NCBI RefSeq assembly: GCF_030539555.1
Contig: NZ_JAUNXX010000013.1
Location: 1 to 37,553 of the forward strand
Length of the DNA: 37,553 nt
Source: Methanobrevibacter sp.
GTDB taxonomy: Archaea > Methanobacteriota > Methanobacteria > Methanobacteriales > Methanobacteriaceae
Reading direction: 5' to 3'
Under the pieces are notes generated by a model that saw only the letters and a program-made list of their open reading frames with translations, did no database searches and was not told the DNA's origin. Of this stretch, positions 10,315 to 17,971 are shown piece after piece. The position numbers and the translations under genes are program-made. Positions within the stretch are counted from its first letter, which is position 1; each line of letters opens with the position of its first letter.

Positions 10315-11174
10315 TAAATCACCTCTTTAACTGCATACCTATTTTGAATATATACTGAGACAATCATTAAAAATACAATTACGACAAATAGAATTACTGC
10401 AGTTGCAAATAATGCATTGTAATGTATGCCGGTTGCATAACCCATTTCTAAAGCAATATTGGAAGTTAATGTCCGAATGGGATCAATAACTGAAGTAGGA
10501 ATATTTGAAATATTTCCTGCAAGCATTAAAACCGCCAGTGTCTCCCCAATGGCCCTACCCATGCCCAAAATTACAGCAGTCCCTATTCCAGGCATTGCAA
10601 TTGGCAGTATTACTCTTTTGATACATTGCCATTGCGTAGATCCTAGACCGAATGAAGCTTCTTTATAATAGTTAGGCACTGATTTAATTGCATCCTGAGT
10701 TAGTGAGGTAATTGTTGGCAAAATCATGAAAGACAACACTATCGCAGCAGCCAATATTGAAAATCCATTTCCTCCAAGATTATTTCGAATGATTGGCACA
10801 ATAAGAGTCAATCCGAAAAAACCGTAAATTACTGATGGTATTCCCGCCAACATTTGAATGACCGGTTTAAATATATTCTTCAAAGTATTTGGAGCAATCT
10901 CTTCGAGAAAAATTGCACAGGATATTGACAGTGGAATTGAAATTAACAAAGCGATAGAAGTTATGTAAAGTGACCCCAAAATCATCGGAAGGATGCCGAA
11001 TTCCCCATTGTCAGGGATCCAGTTAGAACCCAAAACAAAATTTAAAAATCCAACATCATAAAATGCGGGAATCGCTTCTATCAGCATGAATACTATCAAT
11101 AGAAACACCAATATGACCAAAAACAGGACAATTATGCTTAGTGATTTTTCAATTAGATATTCCTTAATGTTCAT
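10314..11174 (-). CDS. pstC: phosphate ABC transporter permease PstC
   Basis: A permease of about 286 residues with six predicted membrane segments, GIPSVIYGFFGLTLIVP and the EAA loop KEASFGLGSTQWQCIKRVILP. I place the start at ATG 11174, directly after the pstS stop (TAAAATG), giving MNIKEYLIEKS; an in-frame TTG at 11207 would add 11 residues and overlap pstS by 32 bp, and AGGAAAA there is a weak argument for it. It forms the membrane channel with PstA. Confidence 0.92.
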   Translation of the reverse strand: MNIKEYLIEKSLSIIVLFLVILVFLLIVFMLIEAIPAFYDVGFLNFVLGSNWIPDNGEFGILPMILGSLYITSIALLISIPLSISCAIFLEEIAPNTLKNIFKPVIQMLAGIPSVIYGFFGLTLIVPIIRNNLGGNGFSILAAAIVLSFMILPTITSLTQDAIKSVPNYYKEASFGLGSTQWQCIKRVILPIAMPGIGTAVILGMGRAIGETLAVLMLAGNISNIPTSVIDPIRTLTSNIALEMGYATGIHYNALFATAVILFVVIVFLMIVSVYIQNRYAVKEVI

Positions 11175-11175
11175 T

Positions 11176-11970
11176 TTAATCAATTTTAATAATTTTTTCC
11201 TTTTCAAAAATTTCTGAAGACTCGTTGCTTAAAGACCAGTTGATAAAATCCATTGCATCTTTGCTCGGAGTTTTATCCGTCATGAATGTGAACGGTCTTT
11301 TTAGTTCATAAGAACCATTCCTAATTGATTTTTCGGATATTTCAATCCCATCCACTTTTATATCTTTTAGATTATTGTCCAAATTGACAAGCGATACAAA
11401 TCCTATGGCATTTTTGTCATTGATTACCGCTTGTTTGACTGCTCCTGCAGAATTTTGGATTATTGCATCATCCCTTATTTCAGTACCATTCATTATTGAA
11501 TCCTTAAACGCATCCAATGTTCCTGATCCCTCTTCTCTTACAACAACATTTATCATTCCGGATCTGTTTGAAATTTCACTCCAACTGGAAATATTTCCGG
11601 AAAAGATACTTTTAATCTGATTTGAAGATAAATCACTGATTGGATTATCCGGATTGACAACAACAGCAATTCCTTCCACCCCTATTTCATATTCTTTTAG
11701 ATTGGTCTGATTTACCTCTTTTGAAGACATTCCTATGTCTGCCAAACTGTTTTCAGCACATTTGATTCCCAAGCTTGATCCACCACCTTGGACATTAATG
11801 TCCACACCTCCATGTTTCTTTTTGTATTCTTCAACTAATTCTTCACATAATGGCTGAACTGACGTTGAACCGACAATGTTTAACTTTGAATAAGATTCAC
11901 CAAAGGGCATTAATAAATATAAACACAATACTATGAAAACAATGAAAAAAATAGCATTTTTCTTTTCCAT
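11176..11970 (-). CDS. pstS: phosphate-binding protein PstS
   Basis: A 264-residue extracellular phosphate receptor. One hydrophobic segment (about residues 5-25) acts as a signal or membrane anchor; there is no lipobox cysteine, so anchoring by the segment itself is likely. The mature part begins LNIVGSTSVQPLCEELVEEY, the phosphate-binding loop, with GGGSSLGIK, DIGMSSKEV and REEGSGTLDAF completing the ligand site. The ATG at 11970 follows AGGTGATT by two to three bases. A TATA box (12004-12014) and an inverted repeat (12036-12050) lie upstream, so this gene heads the pstSCAB operon. Confidence 0.93.
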   Translation of the reverse strand: MEKKNAIFFIVFIVLCLYLLMPFGESYSKLNIVGSTSVQPLCEELVEEYKKKHGGVDINVQGGGSSLGIKCAENSLADIGMSSKEVNQTNLKEYEIGVEGIAVVVNPDNPISDLSSNQIKSIFSGNISSWSEISNRSGMINVVVREEGSGTLDAFKDSIMNGTEIRDDAIIQNSAGAVKQAVINDKNAIGFVSLVNLDNNLKDIKVDGIEISEKSIRNGSYELKRPFTFMTDKTPSKDAMDFINWSLSNESSEIFEKEKIIKID

Positions 11971-12003
11971 GCAATCACCTTGCAAATAACTTACACAACA
12001 AGT

Positions 12004-12050
12004 AGTATATAAAGTTTGCTTTTTAGGAATTATATTTCACAAATAGTGAA
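12004..12050 (-). promoter_or_regulatory. pst promoter with inverted-repeat operator candidate
   Basis: On the minus strand CTTTATATACT (12004-12014) is a good TATA box about 20 bp before the expected start of the pstS transcript. Upstream of it the plus strand reads TTCAC-AAATA-GTGAA (12036-12050), a perfect 5-bp inverted repeat with a 5-bp spacer, well placed to bind a regulator. The neighbouring HTH-PhoU protein is the obvious candidate, by inference only. Confidence 0.5.
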
Positions 12051-12083
12051 CTAAATTTTTTAAAAAAAATATTAAAATGAGAA

Positions 12084-12968
12084 TTACCTGAAACTGCGAG
12101 GAGTGGTTGACCTTGGAATATTCTCATGAAACTCTATTGAAACATCCATAATCTCAACAGAAATATCCCCCATCCTTTCAAATGCTTTGATAACTCTGAA
12201 AAGATATATGAAATAGTTTGAACGTTCCTTCTCATCAAAAGAATTTTCAGCCATCTGAGTTGCAATTAAATTAATGGCCTTTGATTGAAGAATATGAATC
12301 GAATCTTCCAATTCCATCAAGTCATCTTTCAGCTCGGTTTTGCCTTCAATGAAAGACTTCATGGATAAACGGATCATCTTTTGTGCGGTTTTATACATCT
12401 TTTTTAATTTTTTAAGTATATTCTCATCAATTTCATAAACATCATTAATGACAAATTTTGCGATATGGCCGCAATAATCCCCGATTCTTTCCAAATCATA
12501 TGCAACTTCATTATAAAGCATTGATTTTGAAAATTCAGAATGTTTATTGATGCTGACAATTGTCTCAACGGAAGTCCTGATTTTTTCAACCATATTATTG
12601 GTAGCATAATCCATTTCTAAAGCTTTTTCTGCCCTATTTATATCATATTCCAAAACGGCATTAAATGATTCTTCGAGCTGTGAATGGACATGACCTGCCA
12701 TATTAATCAGCATGTCGTTTATCAGGACATTTCCAGAAGTTTCAACAGGAGCCACATAATCATTTAAAGATTGTGCAATCTTTTCATAACCCTTTAAATC
12801 AATCATGTAAGCTCTTTTAACAGTTCCATCTTTAACAAGAGGCTGTAATAGCTGAGTAACATATCTTCGAGTAATTCCCAACTTTTCTGCAATTTCATCT
12901 TGTGTGGACGGATTTTCATATAGAATAAAATCCAGTATGTCCTTCAATGTTTTATCTTTTTTACTCAT
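12084..12968 (-). CDS. PhoU-type phosphate regulator with N-terminal HTH domain
   Basis: A 294-residue protein. Residues about 5-65 form a winged-helix DNA-binding domain (STQDEIAEKLGITRRYVTQL is the HTH). Residues about 85-285 form two three-helix PhoU repeats with the metal-binding-type helices (YNEVAYDLERIGDYCGHI; FRVIKAFERMGDISVEIM). PhoU senses the state of the Pst transporter; the HTH fusion, seen in archaea that lack PhoB/PhoR, suggests it acts directly as a transcription regulator. It lies just upstream of pstSCAB, with its own start (ATG after AGAGATAAC) eight bases after the preceding membrane protein gene. Confidence 0.9.
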   Translation of the reverse strand: MSKKDKTLKDILDFILYENPSTQDEIAEKLGITRRYVTQLLQPLVKDGTVKRAYMIDLKGYEKIAQSLNDYVAPVETSGNVLINDMLINMAGHVHSQLEESFNAVLEYDINRAEKALEMDYATNNMVEKIRTSVETIVSINKHSEFSKSMLYNEVAYDLERIGDYCGHIAKFVINDVYEIDENILKKLKKMYKTAQKMIRLSMKSFIEGKTELKDDLMELEDSIHILQSKAINLIATQMAENSFDEKERSNYFIYLFRVIKAFERMGDISVEIMDVSIEFHENIPRSTTPRSFR

Positions 12969-12976
12969 GTTATCTC

Positions 12977-13918
12977 TTATTTTTTATATTCTTCAAGCAA
13001 ATCATTAGATTCGAATCGGATATTATCAGAAGATTTGTTGATTCCTGATTTTGGAGGATTGGTAACATCATTTTTGGAAACTTCTCTGGCTTTACTATTT
13101 CCGGATTTATCTTGGATAATGTTTTCATTAGACTCTTTTTCAAAATCAATATTGGTGGACTTATTGAAGTTAACTGACCTGATAGGTCTCGGAGAGGTTG
13201 ATTTTTCATTTTTAACATGATCAATATGTCTTTTATCATGCACAATATCTTCATGTTTGAGATGGTAAACCTTATGAGTGAAAGTTTTTTCACCATTATT
13301 GTTTTCAACTACTTCAGATTCCCTTCTAGACTCCAAAGCAGACATTAAAACTCTAATTATCACAACTACAATCAACACAAATGCGACAATAGCTATTTCC
13401 AAATCAAAATGAATGAATGCTCCATCATATATATCTGTAACAGCATTTCCCAAATCGACAAAACCTCTTGCCAAAAATACCAGTCCAACACCTGCAAGGA
13501 TGATACCATGAATTTTTTTAACATTTTCAGGTTTCAATACAATTGGATATATGCTCATCACAATCAAAGCCAAACCTAAAATCCTATAAAGATTATTGTT
13601 AGCCAAGTGTTGAAGTGAAAGATATGCATTCAGGAAATTAGCCGGCAATACACCGCTTTCGGCCAATAATGCAAAAATCAACATCAATTGAATTATAGCT
13701 ATGACCACAATCGGAAATATATATGCAATATCCCATTCAAAATTCTTACTGTTAAATGAAGCATTTGTCACAGGTTTTTCTAAAGCTTCTGAGAGCATAT
13801 TATAAAGAACAGATGAAATAACTGAACCTATAACAGTACCTGCGACTCCCAATACAGAAGTTAAAATAGCAACGAATGCTGATATAAATCCAACAAGTAT
13901 AATCTTTTTATAATTCAT
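12977..13918 (-). CDS. conserved membrane protein of unknown function, upstream of phoU
   Basis: A 313-residue protein I do not recognise by name. The N-terminus has a long hydrophobic, glycine-rich segment (FVAILTSVLGVAGTVIGSVI, about residues 16-35), then four further likely membrane segments at about 62-86, 105-125, 138-157 and 175-195. From about residue 205 it is a hydrophilic tail rich in Lys, Asp, Ser and Asn, presumably cytoplasmic. The stop is eight bases before the phoU start, so the two genes form a unit upstream of pstSCAB. This suggests a link with phosphate signalling or membrane stress, but nothing in the sequence proves it. Confidence 0.7.
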   Translation of the reverse strand: MNYKKIILVGFISAFVAILTSVLGVAGTVIGSVISSVLYNMLSEALEKPVTNASFNSKNFEWDIAYIFPIVVIAIIQLMLIFALLAESGVLPANFLNAYLSLQHLANNNLYRILGLALIVMSIYPIVLKPENVKKIHGIILAGVGLVFLARGFVDLGNAVTDIYDGAFIHFDLEIAIVAFVLIVVVIIRVLMSALESRRESEVVENNNGEKTFTHKVYHLKHEDIVHDKRHIDHVKNEKSTSPRPIRSVNFNKSTNIDFEKESNENIIQDKSGNSKAREVSKNDVTNPPKSGINKSSDNIRFESNDLLEEYKK

Positions 13919-14044
13919 ATTTTCACATCTTGAACCATCAATTAATAAACATCATATCTCTAATAATTTTCTTTTTCAAAGTATTTAAATTAATAGTTCG
14001 CAACATCATTTGAAAATTAGATAATAATAACAAAAATAGCGAAA

Positions 14045-14117
14045 AGCCTTAGGGGGGATTCGAACCCCCGACTTCCACCTTACCAAGGTGGCGCTCTACC
14101 GGCTGAGCCACTAAGGC
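14045..14117 (-). tRNA. tRNA-Thr (anticodon GGU)
   Basis: The minus strand gives a 7-bp acceptor stem GCCTTAG/CTAAGGC, D arm with GGCTCAGCCGGTAGAGC, anticodon stem CCACC/GGTGG around loop TTGGTAA (anticodon GGT), and T arm GGGGG-TTCGAAT-CCCCC. The discriminator is U73, usual for archaeal tRNA-Thr. CCA is not encoded and no intron is seen. Confidence 0.95.
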
Positions 14118-14156
14118 ATAATCAGGAATAAAAATCAATAAAAAATTATAAAATAG

Positions 14157-14239
<83 letters not shown>

Positions 14240-14264
14240 ATACAATATTGATATTACACTCCAT

Positions 14265-14274
14265 AGTATATAAA
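14265..14274 (-). promoter_or_regulatory. TATA box for the tRNA pair
   Basis: The minus strand reads TTTATATACT at this site, about 25-30 bp before the 5' end of tRNA-Leu, the normal archaeal spacing. Confidence 0.6.
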
Positions 14275-14330
14275 CATTACTATTTTATGCAACCCCACAA
14301 AAAATATTTTCGAATTGACACTTAACAAAG

Positions 14331-14338
14331 TATATAAA
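14331..14338 (+). promoter_or_regulatory. TATA box upstream of small ferredoxin gene
   Basis: TATATAAA at 14331-14338 would start transcription near 14360, about 45 nt before the TTG start of the ferredoxin gene. Confidence 0.45.
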
Positions 14339-14404
14339 TATTAAGATAATTAAAACTAATTACATAAAAATATTTTTAAAATCAATAAATAAATGGTGTA
14401 TTAA

Positions 14405-14572
14405 TTGCAGATTGATATGGAAGAATGCGGAATTTGTGAAGATTGTATCGATGTTTGTATGGAAGAGGCTATTACAAAAAAAGCATATACCGTAGTTATC
14501 GACAATGACAAATGCGATTCATGCGGAGAATGTGTCGATGTTTGTCCTGTTGGAGCTATTTACGAAGATTGA
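14405..14572 (+). CDS. small two-cluster ferredoxin
   Basis: A 55-residue ferredoxin. It contains CGICEDCIDVCM and CDSCGECVDVCP, the eight cysteines for two [4Fe-4S] clusters. The first motif ends in Met where ferredoxins usually have Pro. I place the start at TTG 14405, seven bases after GGTG (14395-14398); an in-frame ATG at 14417 would remove four residues and lies rather far from that site. The stop is 10 bases before the next gene, so the two are likely co-transcribed. The protein is acidic and probably a soluble electron carrier; its partner is unknown. Confidence 0.82.
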   Translation: MQIDMEECGICEDCIDVCMEEAITKKAYTVVIDNDKCDSCGECVDVCPVGAIYED

Positions 14573-14582
14573 ATGATTCAAC

Positions 14583-15368
14583 ATGAAAAAAATCCTTAAA
14601 AAATTTACATTGGTTGACTATGTAATAATAATATTGGTAATATGTGCAGCCATATTTGCATTTATACACATTACAACCGATGATTCATCACACACTGAAA
14701 AAATCGCATTTGATGCCACTACAATCAGCAAAATACCGGATACCTATTTTTCAAACTACCAAAATGGGAACATAATGATGGTTTCCGTTAATGGTATTAA
14801 CGCAAGTAACGGTGAAGAGGTAGATTTAAACGGTACTTTAAAATGGTTAGATGACAACGGTGGAAGCAATGTCAAAGTACTGATTGATTCTGAAGGCCAG
14901 ACATATTTGCTTGGATTATATAAAAGCGTTCCTGAAGCAGATATCTATATTAATACCATGTCCATTGAAAGCAATGGAAGCACATATGATAATTTAGTGG
15001 AGCTTAAATTGAAACCTATGAATATAACTTCATTAAATGATTTGGTAAGTGATATTCCCAACAATACAGATTATGAAATCTCAACCGAGATATCAACAGA
15101 TTCCATTGATACTATAAAATTGCAGGAAATTGCAAATAAAATTAACAGCAAAGATAAAAGACTTTCAATTGAAAGCATTGACACAGGTTATAACACCAAA
15201 TTAAAATTAACAAAATCAAATAGTGAAAATATTCTGGATGCCGATTCCATTTTAGGAAACATCAATGGAATTAGTGATGAAATAACACTCAGAATTTATA
15301 ATTGTAGTGATAATCAATTAAATACAATTAAAAACAGCTACGAAGTAGTCAGCATTAGAAATTTTTAA
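14583..15368 (+). CDS. membrane-anchored protein, DUF4330-like
   Basis: A 261-residue protein with a short basic N-terminus (MKKILKKFTLVDYV), one strong membrane segment at about residues 13-32, and a mostly polar extracellular domain. The start KFTLVDYVIIILVI resembles the N-terminus of DUF4330 proteins, but that is a weak resemblance and I do not assign a function. The domain is rich in Asn, Ser, Thr and Ile with several regular beta-prone stretches. It follows the small ferredoxin gene by 10 bases and precedes the Wzy-like polymerase by 12, so a role in cell-surface polysaccharide or wall assembly is possible from context only. Confidence 0.6.
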   Translation: MKKILKKFTLVDYVIIILVICAAIFAFIHITTDDSSHTEKIAFDATTISKIPDTYFSNYQNGNIMMVSVNGINASNGEEVDLNGTLKWLDDNGGSNVKVLIDSEGQTYLLGLYKSVPEADIYINTMSIESNGSTYDNLVELKLKPMNITSLNDLVSDIPNNTDYEISTEISTDSIDTIKLQEIANKINSKDKRLSIESIDTGYNTKLKLTKSNSENILDADSILGNINGISDEITLRIYNCSDNQLNTIKNSYEVVSIRNF

Positions 15369-15380
15369 GTTGTGTAATCT

Positions 15381-16661
15381 ATGAGCTTAATTTATTCTAC
15401 ATTAACTTCAATTGTAAATAAGATTAGTTATGAGTTTCATAAATCCTTTTTATTTTCAACTATCTTTTCTATTTTAACATTTATAGAAAACCAATGGGTC
15501 AATAGCTATTTTAAAAGATTATACCCTAGTGAAACTTTCTTAAATTTTTTAAATAAAATCAACATAGTTAAAAATCATCTGTTTAATCCTTTAATCGTGA
15601 TTTTAGTATTTTCAATATTCCTACTGCTTTCAATAAAATCCGTGACAAATAGCTTAGCAGTAACTTTACTTATAGGATTTATTGCTTTTTTTATGGGATC
15701 TGAAATACTTCCAAGATTTCTACTCAACAATAATGCTGAAATTACAATTAGATTTAATAGGAACGATATTTATTCCATCGGATTTTGCCTGATGTTAGTG
15801 AGCATAGTATTCTTCTTTGTAAGTATTGCATCAGTCGGCGGAATTCCAATTTTAAAACCTTCAATAAGATATCTGCTAAAACCCGCATTTACAATGCCTG
15901 TTTTTTTAATTATTCCTGCAACTTGTTTAATAGCAAGTGCTTACCTAAAAGATTTTCAAAATGGTAAAATTATCCGCCAACGTGTAAGATTCAGATTCTT
16001 ATTATTGTTGGTAATAGACTGTGCAATATTATTGACTTTAGGTTATAGGACACCACTACTTGCATCATTTCTTATCATAATAATAATAGGTTACTATGGA
16101 AATATTGTTTCACCATGGGAAGTTATTGTTGGTGCTTTAATTGGTGTAGGTGCAATCATGGGAATAGGTTATTTTAGGTCACTTGGTGAGCAGACAATAA
16201 CCTCAGCAACCAACCCCCTTTCCACATTGCAAAGCCGGGCTGATTTTACACTGCATGTTCTAAACTTACTAGACTACATTGGAGGAACCTTCGGATTGAC
16301 ACATGGTCACCTTTTGGCAAGTTCCATCCCCGGAAGTGACTTGGGACCTAGAATGCTGGTTGGAAAGCTCATTGCATGGAGAAGCGAAGTAACAATCACC
16401 CCTACATTAATCGGACAAATGGTAATTGATTTTGGAAAAGTTGGTGTTTTTGTTGAAATGTGCCTTTTAGGACTTATTTTGGGACTTGGATTTAAAATTA
16501 TGAAAATAACTCAGGATTACTTTTATATTGGAATTTACTCCCTGATTTTGACATATTCAATTTTGGGTGTTGAAACCGGAATTTTGGATATTCAAGTTTT
16601 ACTATACTTCATAATCGCTATTTTTATTTACTTTACATGCATCCTAAAATCAAGAAATTAG
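15381..16661 (+). CDS. oligosaccharide repeat-unit polymerase (Wzy/O-antigen polymerase-like)
   Basis: A 426-residue polytopic membrane protein with about ten to twelve hydrophobic segments. A loop containing NAEITIRFNRNDIYSIG and the motif LTLGYRTPLLASFLIIII match the archaeal 'putative O-antigen polymerase' type; later segments include SLGEQTITSA and a large loop near residues 270-345 with SLQSRADFTLHVLNLLDYIG-like and PGSDLGPRMLVGK motifs. It probably joins lipid-linked oligosaccharide units outside the membrane for a surface glycan. It begins 12 bases after the DUF4330-like gene and ends at an oligo-T run (16665-16671). Family by topology and recognisable motifs, not by a catalytic signature. 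Confidence 0.72.
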   Translation: MSLIYSTLTSIVNKISYEFHKSFLFSTIFSILTFIENQWVNSYFKRLYPSETFLNFLNKINIVKNHLFNPLIVILVFSIFLLLSIKSVTNSLAVTLLIGFIAFFMGSEILPRFLLNNNAEITIRFNRNDIYSIGFCLMLVSIVFFFVSIASVGGIPILKPSIRYLLKPAFTMPVFLIIPATCLIASAYLKDFQNGKIIRQRVRFRFLLLLVIDCAILLTLGYRTPLLASFLIIIIIGYYGNIVSPWEVIVGALIGVGAIMGIGYFRSLGEQTITSATNPLSTLQSRADFTLHVLNLLDYIGGTFGLTHGHLLASSIPGSDLGPRMLVGKLIAWRSEVTITPTLIGQMVIDFGKVGVFVEMCLLGLILGLGFKIMKITQDYFYIGIYSLILTYSILGVETGILDIQVLLYFIIAIFIYFTCILKSRN

Positions 16662-16664
16662 GTC

Positions 16665-16671
16665 TTTTTTT
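16665..16671 (+). terminator. oligo-T terminator after polymerase gene
   Basis: Seven T residues lie four bases after the stop of the polymerase gene, typical of euryarchaeal termination. Confidence 0.5.
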
Positions 16672-16680
16672 AACTTTCAA

Positions 16681-16706
16681 GTATTACAAAAATCCAGAAA
16701 TAATAC
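16681..16706. promoter_or_regulatory. NikR-like operator, distal copy
   Basis: GTATTA (16681-16686), 14 bp, TAATAC (16701-16706): a perfect 6-bp inverted repeat with the half-site spacing characteristic of NikR boxes. It lies upstream of cbiMN/nikMN. Binding by NikR is inferred; no nikR gene is in this window. Confidence 0.5.
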
Positions 16707-16824
16707 TAATTTGTATTACTTTAATAACATTTATATAATGAAATACTTTTAAAATATTAAATGTCAAGCAAAATATCGGATTTATTAACCAATATACTTA
16801 ATAAAACTCCCAGATAACTTGATA

Positions 16825-16876
16825 TTATTAGAAATAAACGAAAATAATACTAAATCGTAATACTTCTTATATAAAT
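16825..16876 (+). promoter_or_regulatory. NikR-like operator (proximal) and TATA box of cbiM
   Basis: TTATTA (16825-16830), 14 bp, TAATAC (16845-16850) repeats the distal site with one mismatch and the same spacer. A TATA box TTATATAAAT follows at 16867-16876, giving a start near 16896 and a short leader with GGAGG at 16909-16913. A bound repressor at 16825-16850 would sit directly next to the TATA/BRE region. Confidence 0.5.
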
Positions 16877-16919
16877 GAAAAAAGAAAAAGTATTACTTTA
16901 GATAAATGGAGGAATTTAA

Positions 16920-17555
16920 TTGCATATACCTGACGGATTTATACCTATTGCACAGTGCCTCATATATTATGTGATTTTAGTTGTTGCATTATACTTCTCT
17001 GTGAAATGGGCCAAATCCAACTTAGATGAAAAACGTATACCTCTTTTAGCTGTCCTTGCCGCAGGTATCTTTGCAATCATGTCCATGAACATGCCAATCC
17101 CATTTGGTACCAGTGGACACATGGTTGGAGGAGCTCTTGTAGCTATTGTATTCCTTGCACCGGAAGCCGCTGTTTTAGTATTTACAGTAGTTTTATTAAT
17201 CCAAGCATTAATATTCGGTGATGGTGGGATTACCGCTCTTGGAGCAAATGTATTAAACATGGCTATTATCGGAGGTTTTGTAGGATTATACACCTTTAAA
17301 ACATTACAAGGAATAATTGGAAAATACCCTGCAGCAGGTGTTGCAGCATGGTTAGCAACTGTATTGGCTGCACTTGCATGTGCTATTGAAATGGGTATCG
17401 CAGGAACATTCCCAATAAACATCGGTATTCCTTCAATGGTATTATACCACTTCTTTATTGGAATAATCGAAGCAGTACTTACTGTTATCGTTCTTGTGGC
17501 ATTAGACAAATTTAGACCAGACTTGCTCGCATGGAATACTGAAGGAGATGCATAG
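16920..17555 (+). CDS. cbiM: cobalt/nickel ECF transporter substrate-binding subunit (CbiM/NikM)
   Basis: A 211-residue membrane protein of the CbiM/NikM family, the metal-specific S component. It begins MHIPDGFIP, and the metal-binding residues known from NikM/CbiM structures (free N-terminus, His2, and a His at position 67, here in FGTSGHMVGG) are all present. About six to seven membrane segments follow. The start is TTG 16920 after GGAGG at 16909-16913; this is required for His2 to occupy position two. NikR-like boxes upstream and a PDGLE-type partner point to nickel at least as much as cobalt. Confidence 0.9.
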   Translation: MHIPDGFIPIAQCLIYYVILVVALYFSVKWAKSNLDEKRIPLLAVLAAGIFAIMSMNMPIPFGTSGHMVGGALVAIVFLAPEAAVLVFTVVLLIQALIFGDGGITALGANVLNMAIIGGFVGLYTFKTLQGIIGKYPAAGVAAWLATVLAALACAIEMGIAGTFPINIGIPSMVLYHFFIGIIEAVLTVIVLVALDKFRPDLLAWNTEGDA

Positions 17556-17556
17556 T

Positions 17557-17862
17557 ATGGATCAAAAAGATAAATATTTAATTATTGTAGCAGTCGTCAT
17601 TTGCATTATAATCTGCTGTCTTTCACCATATATTGCATCTGGTGACCCAGACGGTCTTGAAAAATCTGCTGAAGATTCTGGACTTGCAGAAGATTTCTCA
17701 ATTGAAGAAATCAAAGGCATTCCTGATGCAATCTTCCCAGATTATGCATTTGCAAATGATCCTGATAACCAAGCATTACAAATAGTTGCGCTGATAATTG
17801 GTGCAATTGTAACCTTAGGATTAGGATATATAGTTGCTAGTGTAGTAAGAAGTAGAAATTAA
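17557..17862 (+). CDS. cobalt/nickel transporter small subunit, PDGLE type (CbiN/NikN)
   Basis: A 101-residue protein with an N-terminal membrane segment (about residues 7-24), an extracellular loop starting GDPDGLEKSAEDSG, the PDGLE motif, and a second membrane segment near residues 73-95. It assists CbiM/NikM in metal uptake. I start it at ATG 17557, nine bases after GGAG (17544-17547); an upstream ATG at 17548 has no room for a binding site. The PDGLE sequence resembles NikN domains rather than classic CbiN. The last codons form the first arm of a hairpin terminator, so it ends the cbiMN transcript. Confidence 0.85.
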   Translation: MDQKDKYLIIVAVVICIIICCLSPYIASGDPDGLEKSAEDSGLAEDFSIEEIKGIPDAIFPDYAFANDPDNQALQIVALIIGAIVTLGLGYIVASVVRSRN

Positions 17863-17888
17863 ATTTTTTAATTTCTACAACTTTTTTT
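17852..17888 (+). terminator. hairpin plus oligo-T terminator overlapping the end of cbiN
   Basis: GTAGAAATTAAA (17852-17863) pairs perfectly with TTTAATTTCTAC (17867-17878), a 12-bp stem with a 3-nt loop, followed by seven T at 17882-17888. It lies inside the cbi/nik cluster and divides it into two transcripts. Confidence 0.7.
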
Positions 17889-17930
17889 AAAAAATAATTG
17901 AAATTGATTAAAATAAACATAAGCAAATAA

Positions 17931-17940
17931 TAATATATAA
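17931..17940 (+). promoter_or_regulatory. TATA box of cbiQO
   Basis: TAATATATAA at 17931-17940 places a transcription start near 17960, a few bases before the cbiQ ATG at 17972. It provides the promoter needed after the terminator at 17852-17888. Confidence 0.45.
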
Positions 17941-17971
17941 CTAATTTTTAATATTACAATAGTGGATTAAT

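Noticed and set aside
12970..13308. Open reading frame of 112 codons on the minus strand
   Set aside because: It is a shadow of the C-terminal tail of the membrane protein gene 12977-13918, which has the better start and membrane pattern.
16967..17509. 180-codon minus-strand open frame opposite cbiM
   Set aside because: Antisense to cbiM, which has conserved metal ligands and a GGAGG site; the frame is open by composition only.
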